Part shown: positions 27,359 to 36,781 of the stretch, piece by piece
Position numbering within the stretch: the first letter of the stretch is position 1
Layout: each line of letters starts with the position of its first letter
Assembly: GCF_900460065.1 (NCBI RefSeq)
Contig: NZ_UAVD01000027.1
Location: 124,001 to 188,000, forward strand
Source of the DNA: Streptomyces griseus
Lineage (GTDB): Bacteria; Actinomycetota; Actinomycetes; Streptomycetales; Streptomycetaceae
DNA: 64,000 nucleotides
Direction: 5' to 3'
Position numbers and translations under genes: made by a program
Notes under the pieces: generated by a model
What the model was told of the DNA's origin: nothing
What the model saw: the letters and a program-made list of their open reading frames with translations, nothing else
Databases searched by the model: none

Positions 27359-28048
27359 TCAGTCCCCGCCGCCCCCTCCGCAGCCGCCGCTCTCCCCGCC
27401 CCCGTCGCCCCAGCCGCCGCCGGACTCGTTCTGCTTCACGTTGTGGTGGACGGCCGCGGCGGTCCACTCGGAGCGGCGCATGACCTTCATCACCGTCCGG
27501 CCGTTCCGGCCGAGGCGGGTCAGGTCCCCGGCCAGGCCGATGGCGGAGGCCAGGGCGGCGAGCACCCGGTCGCGGTGGTCCGGATATCCCGCCGCCTCGG
27601 CCGCAGCGAACCGGTCGAGGACGTCCGGCGCGAGGTCCGGCACGCCCGGGAAGTGGCGGTGGTGGGGGAAGAGGCCGAGGAAGCGGTGGGTCCTCCGGGA
27701 CAGGAGGGAGCGCTCGACCAGGGAGTCCAGGTACTTCTCCTGGACGTCCCGGTGGTGCTCGCCCACCCAGCGCCGGGCGCGCATTCCTCGGCGGCGGCCC
27801 TTGGCCGGCGGGTCCAGGGTCCGGAGCAGGGCGGCGAGGAGCGGGTCGGCCGGTTCCAGCGGGTTCACCACCTGGATCCGGCCGCCCTCCTCCCGTATCC
27901 GGCCCTGGATCTCCAGCTCCGCGAGGGCCGCCCCGGCGGTGCCGTACGCCAGATCGCGGGCCCCGCACACCGGCCTGCCCCGGTCGGGATCCAGGGCGAG
28001 CAGGATCAGTTCCTCGGGCAGCGTCAGCGCGGGGGCGTCCGGCGTCAT
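27359..28048 (-). CDS. GPP34 (GOLPH3/VPS74-like) family phosphoprotein
   Basis: A 229-residue all-helical protein resembling the eukaryotic PI4P-binding Golgi protein GOLPH3. It opens with LTLPEELILLALDPDRGRP and has the duplicated helical pattern with RDRVLAALASAIGLAGDL near residue 165. A glycine-rich tail (GGGWGDGGGESGGCGGGGGD) ends it. Bacterial members are common in Streptomyces and poorly understood; membrane association is likely but unproven. The start overlaps the stop of the fumarylacetoacetase gene by four bases (ATGA), so they are co-translated. Confidence 0.85.
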   Translation of the reverse strand: MTPDAPALTLPEELILLALDPDRGRPVCGARDLAYGTAGAALAELEIQGRIREEGGRIQVVNPLEPADPLLAALLRTLDPPAKGRRRGMRARRWVGEHHRDVQEKYLDSLVERSLLSRRTHRFLGLFPHHRHFPGVPDLAPDVLDRFAAAEAAGYPDHRDRVLAALASAIGLAGDLTRLGRNGRTVMKVMRRSEWTAAAVHHNVKQNESGGGWGDGGGESGGCGGGGGD

Positions 28049-29274
28049 GGCGCGGTGACGATCCTTCCGGTGACGTCGCCGAGGCCCACGCGGGTGCCGT
28101 GCGGGCCCGGGGCCCAGGCGGTCAGCGTGACCGTGTCGCCGTCCTTCAGGAAGGTCCGCTTGCCCTCGGGGAGTTCGAGCGCGTCGCGGCCGTTCCAGGT
28201 GAGCTCCAGGAGCGAGCCGCGCTGGGCGGGCTCGGGTCCGCTGACGGTGCCGGAGCCGTACAGGTCGCCGGTGCGCAGCGACGCGCCGTTCACCGTCATG
28301 TGGGCGAGCTGCTGGGCCGCTGTCCAGTACATCGAGGCGAACGGCGGCTCGGCGACGACCTGCCCGTTGATCTCGACGGTGATGCGGATGTCGAAGCCGC
28401 CCGGCTCCTCGTCCTCGGCGTCGTCGAGGTAGGGCAGGAGCGGGAAGTCCCGGGCCGGGGGCGCGGTGCGGGCGGCGTCCAGCGCCTCCAGCGGGGTGAC
28501 CCAGGCGGAGACGGAGGTCGCGAACGACTTGCCGAGGAACGGGCCGAGCGGCACGTACTCCCAGGCCTGGAGGTCGCGGGCGGACCAGTCGTTGAGGAGC
28601 GAGAGGCCGAAGACGTGCTCGCGGAAGTCGGCCAGCGGCACCGGGGTGCCGTGCGCGGAGGGGACGCCGACGACGAAGCCGACCTCGGCCTCGATGTCGA
28701 GCTTCACCGAGGGCCCGAAGACGGGGGCCGGGTCGGTGGGGGCCTTGCGCTGGCCGCTGGGGCGCACCACGTCGGTGCCGGAGACCACGACGGTGCCGGA
28801 GCGGCCGTGGTAACCGATCGGCAGGTGCTTCCAGTTGGGGGTGAGCGCGTCGCCGTCCGGCCGGAAGATCTTCCCCACGTTGGTGGCGTGGTGCTCGCTG
28901 GCGTAGAAGTCGACGTAGTCCGCGACCTCGTAGGGCAGGTGCAGGGTCACCGCGTCCACCGGGTGCAGCAGCGGCTCGATGTCCGCGCGGTGGGCGGGGA
29001 CGGTCAGCCAGGCGGTGAGCGCGCGGCGCACGTCGCTCCAGGCGGTGCGGCCCGCCGCGAGCAGCGGTGTCAGGGTCGGCTGGGCGAGCAGCCCCGCGTA
29101 GGGGGAGCCCAGCGCGTGGGCGGCGGCCCCGGCGTCCAGGACGTGGCTGCCGATGCGGACGCCGACCCGGCGGTCGTCGGGGTGGTCGGGGGTGGAGAAC
29201 ACACCGTACGGAAGGTTGTGCGGGCCGAAGGGGTCGCCCTCGGCCAGATCGAGCGGGCTGCTCTGCTCGGGCAT
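28045..29274 (-). CDS. fahA: Fumarylacetoacetase
   Basis: A 409-residue hydrolase that splits fumarylacetoacetate into fumarate and acetoacetate, the last step of tyrosine/homogentisate breakdown. It has the family N-terminal SH3-like domain (GDPFGPHNLPYGVFS). The active-site region is YVDFYASEHHATNVGKIFRPDGDAL and WKHLPIGYHGRSGTVVVSG, and metal ligands are in KLDIEAEVGFVVG and LLNDWSARDLQAWEY. ATG 29274 (MPEQSSPLDLAEG) is the conserved start. Its operon partner GPP34 has no known link to tyrosine breakdown. Confidence 0.92.
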   Translation of the reverse strand: MPEQSSPLDLAEGDPFGPHNLPYGVFSTPDHPDDRRVGVRIGSHVLDAGAAAHALGSPYAGLLAQPTLTPLLAAGRTAWSDVRRALTAWLTVPAHRADIEPLLHPVDAVTLHLPYEVADYVDFYASEHHATNVGKIFRPDGDALTPNWKHLPIGYHGRSGTVVVSGTDVVRPSGQRKAPTDPAPVFGPSVKLDIEAEVGFVVGVPSAHGTPVPLADFREHVFGLSLLNDWSARDLQAWEYVPLGPFLGKSFATSVSAWVTPLEALDAARTAPPARDFPLLPYLDDAEDEEPGGFDIRITVEINGQVVAEPPFASMYWTAAQQLAHMTVNGASLRTGDLYGSGTVSGPEPAQRGSLLELTWNGRDALELPEGKRTFLKDGDTVTLTAWAPGPHGTRVGLGDVTGRIVTAP

Positions 29275-29385
29275 GTGGTGCTGCCTCGCTTTCCAGGTCG
29301 CGTTGGGAGACACGTTACGTCGGTGCTCCTACCCAGCGGCAGTGCCCCGACTGTCCCCAACTGTGCTCATTGCCCGGAAAGTTCG

Positions 29386-29416
29386 TCGGGTCCCCCGGAA
29401 AATCCGGGGGACCCGA
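29386..29416 (-). terminator. Terminator between the CocE-like hydrolase gene and the fumarylacetoacetase gene
   Basis: A perfect 14-bp stem (29386-29399 with 29403-29416) with an AAA loop. On the minus strand it comes just after the hydrolase stop, followed by a short TTT. Confidence 0.8.
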
Positions 29417-29436
29417 GGACAGAACGGGGAGGCGGC

Positions 29437-31431
29437 TCAGCCGGCCGTGCGCGGAATGCGCTTCTCCCAGGTGCGGTGGAAGACGACCTCGCCGCCGTCC
29501 TTGCAGACCACCTCGTTGGAGGTGATGAAGTCCTGGTCGTCGGCGGCGATCTCGGAGCGGGTCTCGATCTCCACGTCCCAGGCCATCTCCGGGCGGTGCA
29601 GCCTGATCCGCCAGTCGGAGCGGGTCCGCGCGGAGAGCGGGTCGTCCTGCTGGATCGTGTACGTCTCCAGGGCGTCCTCGGTGAATTCGAGGCCGTCGGG
29701 GTAGACCCGCGTGCCGCCGTAGCGGGGGTCGACCTCCAGGCGCCATTCGCCCTGGGCGACATCGCGGACGACGAGGCGTTCGGGGCGGGGCTCCTCCAGG
29801 GTGACCGGGTGGACCACGCCGAGCGGTTCGGACTGTTCCGGTTCGCCGAAGGTGATCGCCGGGTCCTCGGTGTGGCGGCGCACCGGGAGCTCGACGAAGC
29901 TGCCGTCCGCGTCCAGGGTGAAGCCCGCCGAGCCGGCCTGCGGCCAGATCCAGGGCCAGTACGAGGAGGAGACGGCGAGCCGGATGCGGTGGCCGGGCGG
30001 GAAGGTGTGCCCGATGCCGTTGAGGTCGAAGACCACGTCCTCGGTCTCGCCCGGGGGCCAGGGGTCGGTGCGGTCGCGGCCGTGGCGGGCCGCGAGGTTG
30101 AGCACACCCCGGGTCACCAGGGTGGAGGAGCCGTCGGGCGCGACGTCGCAGAGCCGGGCGATGGCCTGGCCGCGGGTCGCGTCCATCCGGAGGCGGAGCT
30201 TCACCCGGGGGCGGCCGAGGATCTCGATCGGGGCGTCCGCGACGGGGAACTCGAAGGAGACGGACTTCGCGTCCTCGTCCCGCTGGTCCGGCGGCAGGTC
30301 CGCGTCGTTGCCGAACGGGAAGAAGCGGCCCGCGTCCACGCCGGTCTGCTGCGGCGAGGCGACGATCCGCTCGCCGCCCTGGAGGGCGTACGCCACCGGG
30401 GCGACGTTCTCCGAGGGCCAGCTGGCGTCCCCGACCCAGCGGCCCGGCAGCGTCTCGTACACCGTGGCGGGCGGGTGCGAGCCGCTGATCCAGGACCGCA
30501 GCAGCGGCTCCCGCATCACGCCCGTCTCCTGGCCCTTGAGGTGCTGGTCCCACCAGCGCAGCGTCTCCTGGAGGAAGCCGATCGCGGGCCCCGGCGGCAG
30601 TCCCCGGTCGGGGTACTGGTGCGACCAGGGGCCGATCAGCCCGCGCACCTGCTCCGGGTCCAGGTGCTCCACGAGCCGCAGGACGGTGTCCCGGTACGGG
30701 TCGTGCCAGCCGCCGACCGCGAGGACCTTCGCCTTGATGGCGCCGTAGTCCTCGCAGACGCTGCCGTGCGTCCAGTAGGCGTCGCGGCTCTGGTGGGCCA
30801 GCCAGGTGTGGATGAAGGGGTCGACGGCCTCCAGCCGTTTCAGCCACATCTCCTTCCAGCCCTCCCCGACCTGCGCCGGGTCCGGCGGGCGGCAGACGAA
30901 GGCGAGCATGGTGGCGGCCCAGGCGTGCATGTCCACGGCGAGGACGGAGCCGCCCATGTAGTGGACGTCGTTGTCGTAGCGGTCGTCGGTCGAGCAGACG
31001 GTGACGATCGCCTTGAGCGGCTCGGGGGCGAGCGCGGCGATCTGGAGCGAGTTGAAGCCGCCCCAGGAGATGCCGAACATCCCGACCCGGCCGGAGCACC
31101 ACTCCTGCTGGGCCAGCCAGTGGATGACGGCGACCCCGTCCTCCAGCTCCCGCGCGTCGTACTCGTCGCCCGGCAGCCCCTCGCTGTTGCCGTGGCCCCG
31201 GACGTCGACCCGCACGGAGGCGTAGCCGTGGCCCGCGTACCAGGGGTGGCGCTGCCAGTCGCGGGGCGCGGTCCAGTCGCTGAGCCGGTAGGGCAGGTAC
31301 TCCAGCAGGGCCGGGACCGGTTCCTCGGTCAGCGGCCGCCAGATCCGGGCGTAGAGCCGGGTGCCGTCGGGCAGCGGGATGTACACGTCCTCGTGGGTCG
31401 TCTCGTACGGGAACTCGGTCGTGATGTTCAT
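29437..31431 (-). CDS. CocE/NonD family hydrolase (X-Pro dipeptidyl-peptidase-like)
   Basis: A 664-residue alpha/beta hydrolase of the cocaine-esterase/X-prolyl-dipeptidase group. The oxyanion and nucleophile region is GRVGMFGISWGGFNSLQ with Ser122. The acid is probably the Asp of VGGWHDPYRDTV and the base His of GPWSHQYPDRG. A C-terminal jelly-roll domain (residues about 380-660) has the family segment GHRIRLAVSSSYWPWIWPQ. No signal peptide is seen. Substrate, peptide or ester, cannot be told. The peptide transporter gene lies just upstream on the same strand (37 bp), so a peptide-use operon is plausible. Confidence 0.85.
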   Translation of the reverse strand: MNITTEFPYETTHEDVYIPLPDGTRLYARIWRPLTEEPVPALLEYLPYRLSDWTAPRDWQRHPWYAGHGYASVRVDVRGHGNSEGLPGDEYDARELEDGVAVIHWLAQQEWCSGRVGMFGISWGGFNSLQIAALAPEPLKAIVTVCSTDDRYDNDVHYMGGSVLAVDMHAWAATMLAFVCRPPDPAQVGEGWKEMWLKRLEAVDPFIHTWLAHQSRDAYWTHGSVCEDYGAIKAKVLAVGGWHDPYRDTVLRLVEHLDPEQVRGLIGPWSHQYPDRGLPPGPAIGFLQETLRWWDQHLKGQETGVMREPLLRSWISGSHPPATVYETLPGRWVGDASWPSENVAPVAYALQGGERIVASPQQTGVDAGRFFPFGNDADLPPDQRDEDAKSVSFEFPVADAPIEILGRPRVKLRLRMDATRGQAIARLCDVAPDGSSTLVTRGVLNLAARHGRDRTDPWPPGETEDVVFDLNGIGHTFPPGHRIRLAVSSSYWPWIWPQAGSAGFTLDADGSFVELPVRRHTEDPAITFGEPEQSEPLGVVHPVTLEEPRPERLVVRDVAQGEWRLEVDPRYGGTRVYPDGLEFTEDALETYTIQQDDPLSARTRSDWRIRLHRPEMAWDVEIETRSEIAADDQDFITSNEVVCKDGGEVVFHRTWEKRIPRTAG

Positions 31432-31468
31432 GGGTCACCTCGGTGGGGGACGGGGTGCGAGGACGTGC

Positions 31469-32968
31469 TCAGTGGACGGGGTGCATGGTGCGTTTCAGCC
31501 AGGGGGCGGCGGCGATCATCGCCACGCCCGCTGCCACGGCGATGGCGCCGTTGACGCCGAAGTAGGCGGGGTTGGAGACCTCGCCGTACAGCTTCACGGT
31601 CTGGGCCTGGATGCCGTTGGCGACGGCCAGCGAGAGGAACCACAGGGCCATGGTCTGGCTGGCGAAGGCCTTGGGGGCGAGCTTGCTGCTGGCCGAGAGG
31701 CCGGAGGTCTCCAGCAGGACGTCGCCGAGGCCGAGCAGCAGGTAGGAGCCGACGATCCACCAGGCGGCCATCTTGTAGGTGTCGTCCGCGTGGCCCGAGG
31801 TCGGCAGCACCATCAGCAGGAAGGAGAGACCGCCGAGGATCACGCCGAAGGCGATCTTGTTGGAGGCGTGCGGCTGGCGGCGGCCCATCCGCACCCAGGT
31901 GGCGGCCACCACCGGCGCGAGCGCCACCTCGAAGGCGCCGAGCGCGGAGGCGTACCAGCTGGCCGGGAAGGTGAAGCCGAAGATCTCGGTCCGGGCGTTG
32001 GTCGACGCCAGCAGGATCATCGTCGAGTAGGCCTGGAAGAGGATGAAGTTGAAGAAGACCGAACCCAGGAACAGCACGACGTACGGCCGCAGCCTGCCGC
32101 GCTCCTCGGCGGTGACCCGGGGGCTCTTGAACATCACCACGAAGTAGGCGATCGGGGCGATGATCGAGATCACCGTCAGCACGTCCACGAACCGGTCGAT
32201 GGTCAGCCATCCCACCAGGGCCAGGACGGTCGCGAGGAGGGCCACCGCGACGGCCCCGCCGATGATCAGCCGCACCGCCCGCCGCATGGCTTCGGGGGCC
32301 AGCTCGAATTCCGCGCCCTCCTTGCGGCCGACCAGGTGACGGCGGCCCGCGACGTACTGGATCAGGCCGAAGGTCATGCCGACCGCGGCGGCCGAGAAGC
32401 CCCAGTGCCAGCTCCAGTGCTCGCCGAGCCAGCCGGTGATCAGCGGTCCGGCGAACGCGCCGATGTTGATGCCCATGTAGTAGAGGGCGAAGCCGGCGTC
32501 GCGCCGTTCGTCGTCGGTGCGGTAGAGCTTGCCGACCATGGAGGCCACATTGGGCTTGAGCAGGCCCGTTCCGGCGCTGATCAGGCCGAGGCCCACCCAG
32601 GTCATGGCGTCGGTGGGGACGGCCATGGAGTAGTGGCCGCAGGCGATGAGGATGCCGCCGTAGAGCACGGCCCGGTACGAGCCGAGGATCCGGTCGGCCA
32701 GCCAGCCGCCCGCCACGGAGACCAGATAGACCAGTGTCCCGTAGGCGGCGGAGACGGAGGCGGCGGTGCCGGGGTCCATGCCCATGCCGCCGCCCGCCAC
32801 GGTGTCGGCGAAGAACAGCACCAGGATGGCCTGCATGCCCAGGAACGAGAACCGCTCCCAGACCTCCAGGCCGGACAGGGTCATCAGACCCCGTGGCTGC
32901 CCGAAGAAGGCGTGGTCGTCCTCGGGCGGGGGCTTGGCCGGCTCGGTGTCGGCGGTGCTGTGGGACAA
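31469..32968 (-). CDS. POT family proton-dependent oligopeptide transporter
   Basis: A 499-residue MFS peptide importer with about 14 helices. The POT signature ExxER reads LSGLEVWERFSFLGMQAILVL, and the second motif LYYMGINIGAFAGPLITGWLGE matches PTR2 family wording. The start is TTG 32968 (MSHSTADTEPAKP), which has GGAG eight bases upstream; longer in-frame starts lack ribosome sites. It is divergent from the polyprenyl synthase gene and sits ahead of the CocE-like hydrolase, suggesting peptide uptake followed by intracellular cleavage. Confidence 0.9.
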   Translation of the reverse strand: MSHSTADTEPAKPPPEDDHAFFGQPRGLMTLSGLEVWERFSFLGMQAILVLFFADTVAGGGMGMDPGTAASVSAAYGTLVYLVSVAGGWLADRILGSYRAVLYGGILIACGHYSMAVPTDAMTWVGLGLISAGTGLLKPNVASMVGKLYRTDDERRDAGFALYYMGINIGAFAGPLITGWLGEHWSWHWGFSAAAVGMTFGLIQYVAGRRHLVGRKEGAEFELAPEAMRRAVRLIIGGAVAVALLATVLALVGWLTIDRFVDVLTVISIIAPIAYFVVMFKSPRVTAEERGRLRPYVVLFLGSVFFNFILFQAYSTMILLASTNARTEIFGFTFPASWYASALGAFEVALAPVVAATWVRMGRRQPHASNKIAFGVILGGLSFLLMVLPTSGHADDTYKMAAWWIVGSYLLLGLGDVLLETSGLSASSKLAPKAFASQTMALWFLSLAVANGIQAQTVKLYGEVSNPAYFGVNGAIAVAAGVAMIAAAPWLKRTMHPVH

Positions 32969-33127
32969 AGCGGGGACTCCTGATCGTATGAGCTGATCCC
33001 GAACATACCGGCGGTCATGGGAAGCCGCCCACGGTGATCCATAGCGGACCGGATACGCTGAAGTCGCTAAGAGAGACAGCGACACATCGACATTGCGTGT
33101 GATCGTCAGCAGACAGGAGATGCCCTC

Positions 33128-34138
33128 GTGACCGTCGTCGGGCCGTTCGGACTGCACGTGCGGGACCAGTCTCTCGAGACCGATGTCCAGTTGGGCCTGG
33201 CAGCCGTCGAGGCGGGCCTGCTCGAAGCCACCAAGAGCGATGTGCCCTTCATCACGGAGGCCGCCCAGCACCTGGTGCGCGCGGGTGGCAAAAGGTTCCG
33301 CCCCCTGCTGGTCATGCTCGCGTCACAGTTTGGCGATCCCGACGCGCCGGGGGTCGTCCCCTCCGCCGTCGTCGTCGAGCTGACCCACCTGGCCACGCTG
33401 TACCACGACGACGTGATGGACGAGGCCGACGTGCGGCGCGGGGTGCCCAGCGCCAACACCCGCTGGGGCAACTCCGTCGCCGTCCTCACCGGCGACTTCC
33501 TCTTCGCCCGCGCCTCCCACATCCTGGCCGACCTCGGCCCCGAGGCCGTCCGCATCCAGGCGGAGGCCTTCGAGCGGCTCGTCACCGGCCAGATCCTGGA
33601 GACCGCGGGCCCCCGGGACGGCCGCGACCCGGTCGACCACTACCTGGACGTCCTCAGCGGCAAGACCGGCTCGCTGGTCGCCGTGTCCGGCCGCTTCGGC
33701 GCGATGATGTCCGGCGCCGACGAGCGGACCGTGGACGTCCTCACCCAGTACGGGGAGCGGCTCGGCATCGCCTTCCAGCTCGCCGACGACGTCCTCGACA
33801 TCGCCTCCGACTCCCACGAGTCCGGCAAGACCCCCGGCACCGATCTGCGCGAGGGCATCCCGACGCTCCCGGTCCTGCGGCTGCGCGCCCAGGCGGCGGC
33901 CGACGGCAAGCCCGACGACCTGGAGCTCGTCGAGCTGCTCGACGGCGACCTCGGCGACGACGCCGCCCTGGACGAGGTGCTGCGCCGGCTGCGCGCCCAC
34001 CCGGCGCTGGAGCAGGCCCGCCAGGACACCGTGCACTACGCCCAGGCGGCGCGCGCCACGCTCGCACCGCTGCCCGAGGGGTACGCGAAGTCCGCGCTGG
34101 AGGAGCTGTGCGACGCCGTGGTGCACCGCGCGGGCTGA
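33128..34138 (+). CDS. Polyprenyl diphosphate synthase (trans-isoprenyl type)
   Basis: A 336-residue all-helical prenyl synthase that extends allylic diphosphates with isopentenyl diphosphate. Both aspartate-rich motifs are present: LYHDDVMDEADVRRG (first) and QLADDVLDIASD (second), with GGKRFRPLLVML for substrate binding. Small residues before the first motif favour long products, fitting the C40-C50 menaquinone side chain. The start is GTG 33128 with CAGGAG upstream. Heptaprenyl to nonaprenyl product length is inferred. Confidence 0.92.
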   Translation: MTVVGPFGLHVRDQSLETDVQLGLAAVEAGLLEATKSDVPFITEAAQHLVRAGGKRFRPLLVMLASQFGDPDAPGVVPSAVVVELTHLATLYHDDVMDEADVRRGVPSANTRWGNSVAVLTGDFLFARASHILADLGPEAVRIQAEAFERLVTGQILETAGPRDGRDPVDHYLDVLSGKTGSLVAVSGRFGAMMSGADERTVDVLTQYGERLGIAFQLADDVLDIASDSHESGKTPGTDLREGIPTLPVLRLRAQAAADGKPDDLELVELLDGDLGDDAALDEVLRRLRAHPALEQARQDTVHYAQAARATLAPLPEGYAKSALEELCDAVVHRAG

Positions 34139-34336
34139 GGCCCGCCCGGCCGCGCCCGCCGTCGGCTGACGCGGTGTCACCGGGTGGTCCACCCCTACGG
34201 GATGGCGTACACGCCCCCTCCGGTTGTCATACCGGAGCAGTACGCGGAGTTGATTCCCCGGTCTGACGCTTCGGGCCGCCCGATTTGGTCAGATGGTTAA
34301 CAACGGAAGCCGCCGACCACGGAGGTAGGGCACACC

Positions 34337-35590
34337 ATGGCACCGAACGACAGCGCAGAGACCACCGGCGAGGCCACGAGCACTGTCGTGGGCCGCCGGA
34401 AGGCGGCGCGCTACATCGTCCCCGTCGCGGTCGCGGGGGTGGCGGCCGCGACCATCGGGCTCGTCCCGGCGCTCGCCAGCTCCGGCGACCCGGACCTGCC
34501 GGAGATCAGCGCACAGCAGCTCATCGAGAAGATCGCCGCTTCCGACGAGGAGCAGCTCTCCGGCACGTTCAAGATCAGCACCGATCTGGGCCTGCCCCTC
34601 GACGGCCTCGCCGGCTCGTTCGCGCCGGGCGGCGCGGGCGGGGACAAGGACGGCGGCGCGGCGGCCCCGCAGGACAAGCTCATGGAGCTGACGTCCGGCA
34701 CGCACACGCTGCGGGTGGCCGCCGACGGACCGGAGCGGCAGAAGCTCTCCATCCTCGGGGAGGCGTCCGAGTACAGCCTCATCCACAACCGGGGCGAGGT
34801 CTGGGCGTACGACAGCGAGTCCGACGAGGTCTACCACGCCGAGGCCCCCGAGGGCCGGGACGGCGGCAAGCACGCGGAGAAGGCGCCGAAGGCCCCCGAG
34901 GGCGCTCCGGCCACCCCGAAGGACTTCGCCGAGCAGGCGCTCGCGGTGGCCGGGGACACCACCTCGGTCACCGTGGACGGCACCGCGCAGGTCGCCGGGC
35001 GGGACGCGTACCAGCTGCTGATCAAGCCGAAGCAGTCCGGTTCGACGATCGGCTCGGTCCGGATCGCCGTGGACGCCGAGAACGGCGTACCGCTGAAGTT
35101 CACCCTGTCGGCGGCGAGCGGCGGCAAGGCCGTGGTCGACGCCGGGTTCACCAAGGTCGACTTCTCCCGGCCCGCCGCGTCCACGTTCGACTTCACCCCG
35201 CCCAAGGGCGCCGAGGTGACCGAGGCCGACGAGCTGGAGACCGGCGGGGACGAGCACGGCGCGGCGCAGAAGGCGCTCCCCGGACAGCTCGCCGAGCTGG
35301 ACGCACTCGCGGGCGAGGGCGGCTTCAACGTCATCGGGAAGGGCTGGACCTCGATCGCCGAGATCACGTCGCCCGGCGGCAAGGGCCTCCCCGCGGCCGG
35401 CTCGGACGACATGCCGGCCGAGGCGCAGGGCTTCCTCGACGCGCTCGGCGACAAGGTCACCGGAAAGTTCGGTTCGGGCACGGTCTTCACGACGCGCCTG
35501 GTCAACGCCCTGCTGACGGACGACGGCCGGGTGTACGTCGGAGCGGTGACGAAGGACGCGCTGGTCCGCGCCGCCGACGCCGCCCAGTAG
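34337..35590 (+). CDS. Exported LolA/DUF2092-like protein
   Basis: A 417-residue protein with a basic N-terminus, one signal-anchor helix (AARYIVPVAVAGVAAATIGLVPALASS, residues 24-50) and a LolA-like beta domain. Examples are SGTFKISTDLGLPL, TLRVAADGPERQKLSILGEASEYSLIHNRGEVWAYDSESDEVYHAE and QVAGRDAYQLLIKPKQSGSTIGSVRIAVDAENGVPLKFTL. In this family the half-barrel binds lipid or amphiphilic ligands outside the membrane; Gram-positive roles are unclear. The start ATG 34337 has GGAGG. An ABC exporter pair follows 126 bp later, beyond a terminator. Confidence 0.75.
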   Translation: MAPNDSAETTGEATSTVVGRRKAARYIVPVAVAGVAAATIGLVPALASSGDPDLPEISAQQLIEKIAASDEEQLSGTFKISTDLGLPLDGLAGSFAPGGAGGDKDGGAAAPQDKLMELTSGTHTLRVAADGPERQKLSILGEASEYSLIHNRGEVWAYDSESDEVYHAEAPEGRDGGKHAEKAPKAPEGAPATPKDFAEQALAVAGDTTSVTVDGTAQVAGRDAYQLLIKPKQSGSTIGSVRIAVDAENGVPLKFTLSAASGGKAVVDAGFTKVDFSRPAASTFDFTPPKGAEVTEADELETGGDEHGAAQKALPGQLAELDALAGEGGFNVIGKGWTSIAEITSPGGKGLPAAGSDDMPAEAQGFLDALGDKVTGKFGSGTVFTTRLVNALLTDDGRVYVGAVTKDALVRAADAAQ

Positions 35591-35634
35591 GACACCCCGG
35601 CGCCCGTCCGGTCTGACGGCCGGCGCCGGACACC

Positions 35635-35665
35635 CCGCCCCGTCGCACACCGTGCGGCGGGGCGG
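35635..35665 (+). terminator. Terminator after the LolA-like gene
   Basis: A 14-bp stem with one G.T pair (35635-35648 with 35652-35665) and a 3-base loop, 45 bp after the stop. It probably separates the LolA-like gene from the ABC transporter genes. Confidence 0.7.
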
Positions 35666-35716
35666 CAGTGCCGCAGGGGCGCTGCCAGCCGCGCGGACGG
35701 GAGAGGTGCGACCGGG

Positions 35717-36781
35717 ATGACGACGACGGGGACGGCCGGGACGGGGCCGGGCGGTGCGGCCGGATCGGCGGGGGAGCGCCCCGCGGCCGGGAAGGCCGCG
35801 TCGGACCCGGCGCGGAACCCGGACGCGGCGGATGCGGAGGATGCCGCTCCGGTCATTCGCACCCGTGGTCTGACCAAGCGCTACCGGGGCGGCCAGCTCG
35901 CCGTGGACAGCCTCGACCTCACCGTGCCCGGCGGCACCGTCTTCGGCTTCCTCGGCCCCAACGGCTCCGGGAAGACCACCACGATCCGGATGCTGATGGG
36001 CCTCATCTCCCCGACCTTCGGCACCGCCGAGGTGCTCGGCCGCCCGATGCCGGGGGACGGCCGTACGGTGCTGCCCGAGGTCGGCGCGCTGATCGAGGGG
36101 CCCGCGCTCTACGGCTTCCTCGACGGCCGGGAGAACCTCCTGTGCTACGACCGGGCCGACCCCACCGCCGACCCGCGCACCCGCGGGGCCCGCGTCGACG
36201 GGGCCCTGGAGCGGGTCGGCCTCTCCGCCGCCTCCCGGAAGAAGGCCAAGGCGTACTCCCTCGGCATGAAGCAGCGCCTCGGCCTCGCCGCCGCCCTGCT
36301 CCGGCCGCGCCGGCTGCTGGTCCTGGACGAGCCGACCAACGGCCTCGACCCGCAGGGCATGCGGGAGATCCGTGCCCTGGTCCGGGAGCTGGCCGCCGAG
36401 GGCACCACGGTGTTCCTCTCCTCCCACCTGCTGGACGAGATCGAGCAGGTGTGCACGCACGCCGCCGTGATGGCCCGGGGCCGGCTGGTCGTCCAGGGCA
36501 CGGTCGCCGACCTCGCCGCGGGCTCCCGGGGCCGGCTCGCCGTCACCACCCCCGACCCCGGGGACGCGGCCCGCATCCTCGCGGAGCACGGGCTCACCGG
36601 CCTGAGCGCCGACGGCGACCGGCTGACCGCCGACGCCCCGCCCGCCGACGTGGACCTCGCCGACCTCAACGCCGCGCTGGTCTCCGGCGGGGTACGGGTG
36701 CGGTTCTTCGGCGTCGAGCGGGGCTCGCTGGAGGACGCCTTCGTCGCACTCACGGGAGAGGGATTCGATGTCGCAGGCTGA
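35717..36781 (+). CDS. ABC transporter ATP-binding protein (exporter, DrrA/BcrA type)
   Basis: A 354-residue ATPase. An unstructured N-terminal 45 residues precede VIRTRGLTKRYRGG. Walker A is GFLGPNGSGKTTT, the signature YSLGMKQRLGLAAALL, Walker B LLVLDEPTNGLDPQG, and the H-loop VFLSSH. A long C-terminal domain follows, as in antibiotic or lipid exporters. The 3' end overlaps the permease gene by 14 bases, so they form one transporter. Confidence 0.92.
   Translation: MTTTGTAGTGPGGAAGSAGERPAAGKAASDPARNPDAADAEDAAPVIRTRGLTKRYRGGQLAVDSLDLTVPGGTVFGFLGPNGSGKTTTIRMLMGLISPTFGTAEVLGRPMPGDGRTVLPEVGALIEGPALYGFLDGRENLLCYDRADPTADPRTRGARVDGALERVGLSAASRKKAKAYSLGMKQRLGLAAALLRPRRLLVLDEPTNGLDPQGMREIRALVRELAAEGTTVFLSSHLLDEIEQVCTHAAVMARGRLVVQGTVADLAAGSRGRLAVTTPDPGDAARILAEHGLTGLSADGDRLTADAPPADVDLADLNAALVSGGVRVRFFGVERGSLEDAFVALTGEGFDVAG

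Noticed and set aside
28099..31554. An 1151-codon plus-strand open frame
   Set aside because: It covers fahA and the CocE-like gene in antisense with no recognisable motif; an artefact of codon bias.
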